Below are positions 7,456 through 13,404 of a stretch of DNA of 13,404 nt, in pieces. The stretch is taken from assembly GCF_014648095.1 (NCBI RefSeq), contig NZ_BMQL01000084.1:1-13404 (forward strand), written 5' to 3'. The stretch is from Deinococcus ruber (GTDB lineage Bacteria; Deinococcota; Deinococci; Deinococcales; Deinococcaceae). How positions within the stretch are numbered: the stretch's first letter is position 1; every line of letters starts with the position of its first letter. Position numbers and translations under genes: made by a program. The notes beneath the pieces are model-generated. The model made no database searches. It was not told where the DNA came from and saw nothing but the letters and a program-made list of their open reading frames with translations.

Positions 7456-7671
7456 CTACTTCTTGTTGGAGGAGAGAGCAGCAATGCCCTGAGCGATGAG
7501 CACGAACTTGTTCTCGGCCAGGTCACGCACGGTTTTGATGTTGAACGCCTTCTGCAGGGCCTCACCGTCAGCCTCGCTGACGCCGTTCAGCGCGCTGACA
7601 GGCGCGTCAGCCAGCTCATCCAGTTCCTTGTCCGCGAACGCCTTGTCGAAGAACTTATTGATATCTGCCAT
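7456..7671 (-). CDS. 71-residue helix-hairpin-helix-like small protein
   Basis: The protein starts MADINKFFDKAFADKELDEL and ends in LSSNKK. It is acidic in the first half with a lysine-rich tail. Residues 23-52 (APVSALNGVSEADGEAL, then FNIKTVRDLAENKF) follow the pattern of a helix-hairpin-helix/SAM-like fold: a 'L.GVS...A..L....I.TV.DLA' arrangement, as in DNA-binding or processing proteins. The start is secure: AAAGGAG lies 5 bases upstream of the ATG, with a TACAAT -10 box about 25 bases before the start codon. It has no membrane segment. I recall similar short proteins in Deinococcus genomes, but no function. It is the best-formed small gene here, with clean expression signals amid decayed neighbours. 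DNA binding is an inference from the pattern only. Confidence 0.85.
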   Translation of the reverse strand: MADINKFFDKAFADKELDELADAPVSALNGVSEADGEALQKAFNIKTVRDLAENKFVLIAQGIAALSSNKK

Positions 7672-7676
7672 GTGGA

Positions 7677-7683
7677 CTCCTTT
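7677..7683 (-). promoter_or_regulatory. Strong ribosome binding site (AAAGGAG)
   Basis: On the minus strand AAAGGAG precedes the ATG at 7671 by 5 bases. It is the clearest Shine-Dalgarno sequence in the window and fixes the start of the 71-residue protein. Confidence 0.75.
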
Positions 7684-7697
7684 GGAATTCAGCGTTT

Positions 7698-7703
7698 ATT
7701 GTA
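7698..7703 (-). promoter_or_regulatory. Candidate -10 box (TACAAT)
   Basis: TACAAT on the minus strand is one base from the sigma-70-type consensus and lies 14 bases upstream of the ribosome site. A TTGCCC hexamer sits about 20 bases further up, a spacing longer than the ideal 17, so the -35 assignment is weak. Confidence 0.45.
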
Positions 7704-8044
7704 ATGCAGTTCGCGCGTGTTCGGGGCAACGTTGCTGACGACGTTCAAGACCGGTGACTGCTGCGCACGTGACGTCTTCTCGCGCGCAGCAGTCACCACG
7801 CGCCTTCCATTGACGCACAGGCAGAGAGGAGAAGCTGCAAAACACCTCTGTCGTCCGCCCACCGCGACCCATTGGGACGTGACCGTTCCGAGCCTACCAT
7901 TACGTGCGCAGCGGCTCCCCTCCGGCATGCCGCCCTCAACCCACCGCCCGCTCCCGTCACCGATGGTCAGTAACAGTGCCCCCCACCCCCGGCAGGTTAT
8001 GTCGGCAGGCCGCGCACTGTTCTCAACGACGCACCCATGCCCGG
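7704..8044. other. Intergenic stretch between the small gene and the decayed hydrolase
   Basis: No gene is supported on either strand. The long minus-strand open frame here and in the hydrolase is proline-, serine- and arginine-rich without family features, and looks like a shadow of high GC. The start of the hydrolase pseudogene is not visible and may lie in its right part. Confidence 0.4.
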
Positions 8045-8705
8045 CGATACGGGACGGGTCTTCACTCCCCGGTCGTGATCGTGCCGGGGCTCCGCTGCGC
8101 GTCCTGGACGTACCGCCGCCTGGCCCATCGCCTTGCCGCGTCCCACACCGTGTGGCTCTATGATCCTCCCGGCCACGGCTTGTCTGCCGGACATCTCCAC
8201 GAAGCCACCACCCAAGCCGGTCCGTTGCCGGATCATCTGGCGCAGTGGGTGGAGGGCATTCCCTGAGCGGGGAGGTGCTCGTCCAAGCTGGCCGCCCGGT
8301 TTCCTTATCTGCCGGGCCTGCTGATGGCGGGTGCACCCACTGGGATTCCGGGGAATCCAGCGATTCATCTGTACATTGAGCCTCTGTCACGGGAACGCCC
8401 GGTCTGCTGGCCGTGGTGCATGTCAGCGTATGTCCGGGCTGGGCCGCTGAGATTCGACCAGCTGGCCCGGTCGATTCGTTCGCAGACGGCGCTTCCGCTG
8501 CTGGCTCTGAGGCATGTTCCCGTACTGATCCTGACCGGCGAACGGTCGTGTGGTCAATGCACAGACCGTCAGCAACCTGACGGAGAGGTTTGGGCATGTG
8601 ACGGCGGTGCAGGTGCAGGGAGCACCGCGTGCCCTGACCGACAGGCATGCCGTGGAGATCTGTGTGTGAACGCAGCAGTTTCTCGCCGCCGTCACTCAGT
8701 GCTAG
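8045..8705 (+). pseudogene. Alpha/beta hydrolase, decayed
   Basis: Three frames together rebuild an alpha/beta hydrolase. First comes VVIVPGLRCASWTYRRLAHR, then HTVWLYDPPGHGLSAGH (strand with the oxyanion region) to a stop at 8264. Next, in another frame, come SKLAARFPYLPGLLMAGAPT and RHVPVLILTGER. Finally, in a third frame, come VVNAQTVSNLTERFGHVTAV and QGAPRALTDRHAVEI, with a TGA near 8667 and the last stop at 8703. The nucleophile elbow (GHSLGG in relatives) is missing: after GEVLV the sequence jumps to the KLAARFP segment, so a short deletion removed the catalytic serine. The usual histidine of the GAPHAL segment reads Arg. No start codon is apparent. It is certainly inactive; the original substrate cannot be told. 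Confidence 0.7.
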
Positions 8706-8811
8706 TGACGCGTCGTCTCAGAGAGTGGAGCATGCTCGGAACGTGGAGGGTGGCGTCACCTTGTTGGCCAGTTCTCTGTTTGCAGCAAGCGTTTATGGTG
8801 TAGGCGTGATC

Positions 8812-8829
8812 CTGCCCAGGCTTGGGCAG
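8812..8829. repeat. 7-bp perfect hairpin with tetraloop
   Basis: CTGCCCA-GGCT-TGGGCAG is a perfect stem with a 4-base loop, about 110 bases after the end of the decayed hydrolase. No T-run follows on the plus strand, so it is only a possible weak terminator or relic. Confidence 0.4.
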
Positions 8830-8887
8830 AAGTGAGAAGTGGCGTATGGAGGGCAAGGAGGACGCACAGGCAGCAATCCCCCATGCT

Positions 8888-8899
8888 TGTATATATTTC
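8888..8899 (-). repeat. AT-rich intergenic motif, copy 4 (minus strand)
   Basis: Plus strand TGTATATATTTC, identical to copy 3 including two outer bases (TTGTATATATTTCT). It lies about 370 bases upstream of the MFS gene. Like the others it is in non-coding sequence. Confidence 0.55.
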
Positions 8900-9272
8900 T
8901 GAACCTTCCTTCAGACGACGTAACACGCCAGTATGCATCGTCGTCCAGATCGACATGCGACCGACCAATGACAGAGCCCGTGCTTACCCCCTGGAGTCGG
9001 TATGGTTATCCTGGAACTGCGCGGTAGCCACAGGGTCAGTCATCGCCCACAGCAAGATCTGTTCCGTGGCTCGGTCGATCTTAACCTGTTGCGCCGTGAC
9101 CGCTTGAAGCATGACGTGTGGGAGTGTCGCACCGAGCGTCCGAGTGGTGGATGACCAGGTTGGGGCCGGCAGACGCTGTCCATGGAACAGGCGTGACGAC
9201 ATCCCCCTGACGACTCTTCAAAATGCACCCCGCGTGGACGGTGGTGAGCGGGTGCTCTGTCATGCTGGAGGC

Positions 9273-10532
9273 ATGCAGCTCTACGTCTCCCTCCTGCGTG
9301 ACCGCCGCGTGGCAGTCATCTGGATAGGCGAGACACTCAACGCGTTTGGCAGCGGCCTGACCGTCTGGGCACTGGCCTGGCTGCTACTGAGAACGTACCC
9401 GGCTCAACCGCTGCTGGCAGCCCTGGTCCTGTCGGTGCTGTCGGGTTCCAGTCTGCTGAGCACCGTGATCCTGGGGGCCAGGTTGGACGCCTGGGATCGC
9501 CGCCGCACCCTGCTGCTGTGCACTCTGGCCCTCGCCCTGCTCACCGCGCTCCTTCCGCTGGCCACCCGCACGGCCTGGGGACCGTTCGGGGGCGCGACAC
9601 CACTGCTGGGGCTGGTCGCTGCCACCGGTGTGTTCAGGAGCCTGCCCGCCCCCGCACTGAACGCGACCCTGCCGCGGCTGGTTCGGCCACAGCGCCTGAG
9701 TGCGGTGCAGGCGCTGTTCAACCTCACCTGGATGACGGGCGACCTGGTCGCCGGGGCCGTTGCCGGGCTGCTGATCTCAGCGGCCGGGGTGAACGCCGCC
9801 TTCTGGATCGACGCAGCGACGTTTCTGGCTGCAGCGCTGGGCTACGCGCTGGTGCGGTTTCCAGTGCAACCGGCGCTGGAGGCACACCGACCTGCTGGTA
9901 TGGCGGCATGGGGGGCGCAGCTGCGTGAGGGCTGGAGCTTTGTCGGGCGGCGGCCCGCCCTCTGGGGCATGTTCCTGGGCCTGGGGATGACCAATGCCTA
10001 CTTCTCGGTCTTTGGGACCTTGGTGCTGCCACGCGTGGGCGAACGGCTGCTGGGGCCGGCACGTGGTCCGCTGGGGGTCGGCGTGATCGATACCGTCTCC
10101 GTCGGTGCAGAGTTGCTGGCCTCACTCTGGTTGGGCCGGGCCGTCATTCAGGCACGGGCGGTGCGGCCCCTGGTGCTGCTCGGCTGCACCCTCCCGGTCA
10201 TCCTGGCAACCTGCGTGGTGTTCGCCCCCTCCTACCCCTTAGCACTACTGTTCGCCCTCCTGAACGGCCTTGCCTTCGCGCCGCTCAGTGTGCTGGTGGC
10301 CGTGTATGTGGCCCGACACACCCCGACGCGCCTGCTGGGCCGCGTCAGCAGCGCCCGTTCCTTCTTCAGCGATGCTGGCCGCCCCCTCGCCATGACGGCT
10401 GCTGGCGTGCTGCTGCCACTCCTGGGGCTAGGGGTGATGGTGGTGACGTTGGCTGCAACCGTGGTGCTGCTGGGCACGTTCGGTTACTGGCGAGGTACGG
10501 TTCAGCCGCTTGCTGAGAGGGAAGAGGCGTGA
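9273..10532 (+). CDS. MFS transporter (drug-efflux type)
   Basis: 419 residues from ATG 9273, the usual length for a 12-helix major facilitator exporter. It starts MQLYVSLLRDRRVAVIWIGE and continues with hydrophobic segments throughout. The family motif A between helices 2 and 3 is present as GARLDAWDRRRTLLL (usual form GxLaDRxgRRxxl, with the first Asp kept and shifted). The central loop, about residues 205-225, is charged and short. The pattern fits the macrolide/enterobactin-exporter-like branch; the substrate cannot be told. The frame is open upstream to 9111, but residues before 9273 are not membrane-like. GGAGG sits only 1 base before the ATG, too close to act, so a leaderless start or a GTG at 9252 remain possible. 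It is intact, stands alone, and converges with the broken RNA ligase gene. Confidence 0.85.
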   Translation: MQLYVSLLRDRRVAVIWIGETLNAFGSGLTVWALAWLLLRTYPAQPLLAALVLSVLSGSSLLSTVILGARLDAWDRRRTLLLCTLALALLTALLPLATRTAWGPFGGATPLLGLVAATGVFRSLPAPALNATLPRLVRPQRLSAVQALFNLTWMTGDLVAGAVAGLLISAAGVNAAFWIDAATFLAAALGYALVRFPVQPALEAHRPAGMAAWGAQLREGWSFVGRRPALWGMFLGLGMTNAYFSVFGTLVLPRVGERLLGPARGPLGVGVIDTVSVGAELLASLWLGRAVIQARAVRPLVLLGCTLPVILATCVVFAPSYPLALLFALLNGLAFAPLSVLVAVYVARHTPTRLLGRVSSARSFFSDAGRPLAMTAAGVLLPLLGLGVMVVTLAATVVLLGTFGYWRGTVQPLAEREEA

Positions 10533-10578
10533 CGCTCAGGAGCAGTTAATCTGCTGCGCTTCAGTGACTGCTGACCAA

Positions 10579-12052
10579 TCACCAACCTTTTACCGTGAGC
10601 AATAGCCACAGTTCGGCTACCGGGCGAGCAATGCCAGTCTGCTCCAACGTCTGAATGACTGGCCCGATGCCCTTGTAGGCGAAGGGGGCTTCCTGCTTCA
10701 ATTCAGCCAGCTTCTGTGCTCGCACATCGGCCCGTGCCCGCCTCCAATCGATCGGTGTCACCACCCGGAAATCATGCAGGAACTGTCTGAACTCGTCCTC
10801 GTGTGCGTGCATCGCTTCTCCCCTGGCTTGCTTGCGGCCCGCACCGTGACTGGCACTGTGCAGGGCCTGTGGGTGACCCTGGCCTGCCAGTACGACACTG
10901 CTCGCGCCCATCGAACCCGGGACGAGCACCAGTTCACCGGTGTCGGCGAAGGGTGTCCCCTGCATCGCCTCGTAGCCACGTGCGGGCGTGGCTCCCTTGC
11001 GCTGCAGCCAGTGTTCGTCCTCCTGCCAGATGAAGTTGTGCGCCGCGTCGTACAGCAGTGGAAACTCGCAATCGCCGATGGTGCCTTGTAGGACCGCTGT
11101 CGCCATCAGGACCAGAAACAGTCGGTTGACCGCTGCAAAATTGCCCGCCGTGTGCAGGGCGTCCCGCATCCCCTGAAGCGCCGCCGCGTTCTGCTCGCCG
11201 GTCAGCAGCGGGAAGAACCCATTGGCCGGATGCGCCAACCCTTTCGGGTACACGCTTGTTGCCAGGTTGAGGGCCAACGTACCCGCCAGATGCCCGGTCC
11301 CCAGTGAACCGCTATGCACCATCACTGTGACGTGACCCAGGCGCACCCCCCAGGCATGCGCGGTCGGGGCGTCGAGCACGCTGTGGACGTATTGCAGCTC
11401 CAGAAAATGATCGCCCCGCCCAGTGAGCGGCTCTGTCCATCTCAGCTCAGACGCCCCGGTTCACCGATCCAGTCGCTCAGTCCGTGCAGCTGGTGCACCG
11501 GCAGGCCGCCGGATTCCGTGCGGGTCGTGGCGTGTTCCAGCTCAACACGCTGAACCTGACGCCAGAGACCCTGGAGCGACGTGGGCTTCGTTGTGACAAG
11601 CCCAGCGGTCCCCCCGCGTAGCAGCGCCTCACGCTGGTGACCGGTAAGCGGAAGGTCACGCCCGACCTGAAAGAACGAGTGGCGGAGTTTGGATTCCAGC
11701 ACGTCCAGCCAGGGCTCCAGTGCCTCTCGGCTCAGGCCAGTGGTGTGCAGGCTCATGCCACAGCCGACATCGTTGCCGATGGCCTGCGGAAGAACGAAGC
11801 CCTGAGCTTGAATCACGGTGCCAACTGGAATGCCCGCGCCTTTATGGACATCGGGGGTCAGGGCGACCCGCTCGATGTGGGCTGATGAACCGTCGGTGCT
11901 GAGCCGCTCCAGTGTGCTTTCCAGATCCAGCAATCGGAGCAGCTCGTCCACGGCACGGCGTTCTAGGGTCACTTCAGGGGTGGCGAACAGCTGGGCAGGA
12001 AAGGAATACGGATGGTCGACCCGCAGTTCGGTGGCAGCTGTTGGTGGTGCAT
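10579..12052 (-). pseudogene. rtcB: RtcB-family RNA ligase, broken by a stop and a frameshift
   Basis: RtcB joins RNA 2',3'-cyclic phosphate (3'-phosphate) ends to 5'-OH ends using GTP and Mn2+. The minus strand reads FPAQLFATPEVTLERRAVDE, TPDVHKGAGIPVGTVIQAQG and the active-site region GNDVGCGM, to a TGA at 11442-11444. There relatives read an Arg codon before DGQ (LSRDGQ), so CGA to TGA is likely. About 20 bases on, the GGGNHF region has lost one base (GGGGCGATCATTTT), moving translation into the frame that then reads HFLELQYVHSVLDAPTAHAW, MVHSGSLGTGH, VPGSMGASSVVL and SHGAGRKQARGEA to 10579. The binding Asn of GNHF reads Asp after frame correction. No clear start is in frame with the N-terminus; homology begins near 12017. 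The type resembles the RtcB found with release factor H, but no prfH is adjacent. Confidence 0.75.
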
Positions 12053-12396
12053 CTGAGTCCTCTGGGGGTCTGGGAATGAAGGCCAGCGAGTCTGAACAGA
12101 CCGCTAGATCACGCCCACCGCAGCAGCAATGAAGGGAACAGCTGAAGTTTAGAGCCTCACCCACCAGCAGGCAATCAGCAGTCCACGCGCCCTGTGCTGG
12201 CATGGAGTCATGGACTGTGAGACAGAGCAACGCTGTCTGGGGAAGACGAGGTTGTGCAGTCTCACCTCTGCTGCGGAGCTCAGGTTCTTGGTACTCCGTT
12301 GGCTCGGATGTGGAACACCGTCCAACACGCACGTAAAGGCAATCTTACGCGTGAGCCAAAAACGGCATGCAGCAGCACACAACTTTTCAGGAAGTC
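12053..12396. other. Intergenic stretch between broken rtcB and the IS element
   Basis: No gene is supported. The open frame of the rtcB N-terminus continues upstream to an ATG at 12332, but residues before the RtcB homology (cysteine-rich, LHCCCGGRDLAVC) look non-coding. No promoter for rtcB was identified, which fits a dead gene. Confidence 0.4.
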
Positions 12397-12426
12397 TGGG
12401 CCTGCCCCGTTTTGGCGTAGTTGAGG

Positions 12427-13345
12427 TTAAGCGGCTGTAGCTTGGCGTTCGAACTCGGCGGGTGTCAAGTAGTTGAGAGTGGAGTGCCGACGCTGGCGAT
12501 TGTAGAACACCTCAATGAACTCGAAAATGGCGCGTCTGGCGGCGACACGGGTCTCGAAGATCGTGTCCTCGAACAGCTCCCGTTTCAGGGAGCTGAAAAA
12601 GCTCTCCACGACAGCGTTGTCCCAACATTCTCCTTTCCGACTCATGCTGCATCGCGCTTGAAACTGGACGAGTGCAGCTTGAAAAACATGGCTGGTGTAC
12701 TGACTCCCTTGGTCACTGTGGTGCAGGAAGCCGGGCGGTGGATCACGACGCTGAACAGCCATCTGTAAGGCGGCCAGCGGCAGGGTGGCGGGCATCTGAG
12801 CGTCCATGGCGTACCCGACGACTGCTCGGGAACACAGGTCGAGTGTGACCGCGAGGTACAGCCAGCCTTCCTTCGTGGGAATGTACGTCAAATCAGCGGC
12901 CCAGACGTGATTGAGCTGTAGGGCGTTGAACTGACGATTCAGCAGGTTAGGAGCAACCGGGTCACGGTGATTGTTGTCAGTGGTGCGGACCGATCGACGC
13001 TTCCCCTTCGCACGGAGCCCGTTATCCCGCATCAGTCGGGCAACGCGTTTCCTGGACACGGCGAACCCATCCGTGTGCAGCTCTGCATGAATGCGTGGGG
13101 CTCCATAGCGCCCTTTGCGATGGTGATGAATCTCGTGGATGCGCTGCTGAAGCAGCGCATCCTGCTGAGCGTGCAAGGATTCTGGCCTTCTTCCCAGCCG
13201 CAGGCTGGGAGCCCTTGCCAACTGTGGTAACCACTCACGGAAACCTCCAGCACCCGGCACATGATGTCCAGCCGGAACTGGCTGCGGTGCTCGTGGATAA
13301 ACACGAATCTCAGCGTGTGGTTTCTTTGGCAAAGAAGGCTGCCGC
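12427..13345 (-). pseudogene. IS3-family transposase orfB, frameshifted
   Basis: OrfB carries the DDE catalytic domain that cuts and joins the element ends. From the slippage site the -1 frame reads NHTLRFVFIHEHRSQFRLD, then VLEVSVSGYHSW, to Trp at 13218-13220. Here it falls out of frame. The frame beginning RAPSLRLGRRPESLHAQQ and RGRYGAPR-like KGRYGAPRIHAEL then carries the catalytic domain: WAADLTYIPT (first Asp), HHSDQGSQY (second Asp), and CWDNAVVESFFSSLKRE (Glu), ending FIEVFYNRQRRHSTLNY and a TAA at 12427. Restoring one A near 13214-13217 would give HSWQRAPSLRL, the expected join, so a single-base deletion is likely. The three acidic residues remain, but the fused product cannot be made from this copy. 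The alternative N-terminus starting at 13332 in the downstream frame is a shadow. Confidence 0.8.
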
Positions 13346-13404
13346 TTTTTTTGTGTGTTGGGCCAGATCCGTCAAGATACGGATGGTCAGACCCACCCCA
13401 GGTC
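13310..13404 (-). CDS. IS3-family orfA, 3' end (start beyond window)
   Basis: The last 30 or so residues of the small helix-turn-helix protein that binds IS ends. They read LTIRILTDLAQHTKKAAAFF then AKETTR and a TGA at 13310-13312. The KKAAAFFAKE ending is typical of IS3 orfA. The helix-turn-helix lies outside the window. It overlaps orfB, as usual in the family, and contains the slippage run. Confidence 0.75.
   Translation of the reverse strand, partial: PGVGLTIRILTDLAQHTKKAAAFFAKETTR
13345..13352 (-). promoter_or_regulatory. Programmed -1 frameshift site (A7G)
   Basis: On the minus strand seven A followed by G (13352 to 13345) lies inside orfA about 33 bases before its stop. A -1 slip here leads straight into the orfB frame (SGSLLCQRNHTLRF, then VFIHEHRS). 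IS3-family elements make their fusion transposase by -1 slippage on A-rich runs of this kind. Confidence 0.65.

Larger units (their letters stand above)
8706..9272. other. Intergenic region upstream of the MFS exporter
   Basis: This holds a 7-bp hairpin (8812-8829) and AT-rich motif copy 4 (8888-8899). A minus-strand open frame at 8984-9202 (72 codons, with LQAVTAQQVKIDRATEQILL) has plausible composition but no start signal or known relative. I see no regulator gene and no clear operator for the exporter. Confidence 0.4.
12397..13404 (-). mobile_element. IS3-family insertion sequence, partial (5' end beyond window)
   Basis: It contains the end of orfA, an A7 slippage site and orfB on the minus strand. 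The end nearest the orfB stop, starting TGGGCCTGCCCCGTTTTGGC at 12397, resembles IS150-type terminal repeats (TG..CTGC.CCC.TTTTG). I place the boundary there; this is a pattern match, since the opposite end is outside the window. The target duplication cannot be checked for the same reason. Confidence 0.65.

Noticed and set aside
7689..8648. 319-codon minus-strand open frame
   Set aside because: It is rich in Pro, Ser, Arg and Gly without domains, overlaps a recognisable decayed hydrolase on the other strand, and covers the promoter of the 71-residue gene.
8984..9202. 72-codon minus-strand open frame with a partly protein-like sequence
   Set aside because: The composition is plausible, but no start signal, homology or context supports it; left as a remark in the intergenic entry.
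10533..10578. Possible terminator between the MFS and rtcB genes (AGCAG-TTAAT-CTGCT)
   Set aside because: The stem is only 5 bp with no T-run, too weak to report as a terminator.
13022..13332. Alternative N-terminus of the transposase starting at 13332
   Set aside because: Residues before the Arg at 13215 in this frame do not match IS3 proteins; the matching N-terminus is in the -1 frame from the slippage site.

Overview
The window reads as GC-rich bacterial DNA (about 60-65% GC in the genes, visibly lower between roughly 5400 and 6500). It most resembles a Deinococcus accessory replicon or a gene-poor chromosomal stretch. That assignment is an inference from protein style and family mix: a PAS/GAF/HD-GYP sensor, an RtcB-family ligase, a small helix-hairpin-helix-like protein, IS3-type insertion sequences and a possible leaderless promoter. 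No rRNA, tRNA or CRISPR array was seen.

Layout, left to right. 1-1092 (-) is most of an uncharacterised protein that runs off the left edge. 1471-1785 (+) is the 3' remnant of a DDE transposase. 1924-4872 (+) is one long PAS-PAS-PAS-PAS-PAS-GAF-HD-GYP gene, split by a single in-frame TAG at 2764. 5182-5319 (+) is another transposase tail. About 5320-6556 holds no recognisable gene. 6570-7085 (+) encodes a small membrane-anchored protein of unknown function. 7456-7671 (-) encodes a well-formed 71-residue protein with a strong ribosome binding site. 8045-8705 (+) is a decayed alpha/beta hydrolase. 9273-10532 (+) is an intact MFS exporter. 10579 to about 12052 (-) is an RtcB-type RNA ligase gene broken by a stop and a frameshift. 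12397-13404 is an IS3-family element (-) running off the right edge, with a typical A7 slippage site and a transposase carrying an additional frameshift.

No operon or multi-gene system is apparent. The genes are separated by long intergenic stretches and most neighbours are unrelated. The main theme is decay: at least three formerly functional genes (sensor, hydrolase, RNA ligase) and three transposase copies are damaged, while the MFS exporter, the 71-residue protein and the anchored protein look intact. The least explained signal is a 12-base AT-rich motif (GRAATATATACA, R = A or G) found four times, always between genes, twice on each strand. I do not see a convincing novel defence or biosynthetic system here.
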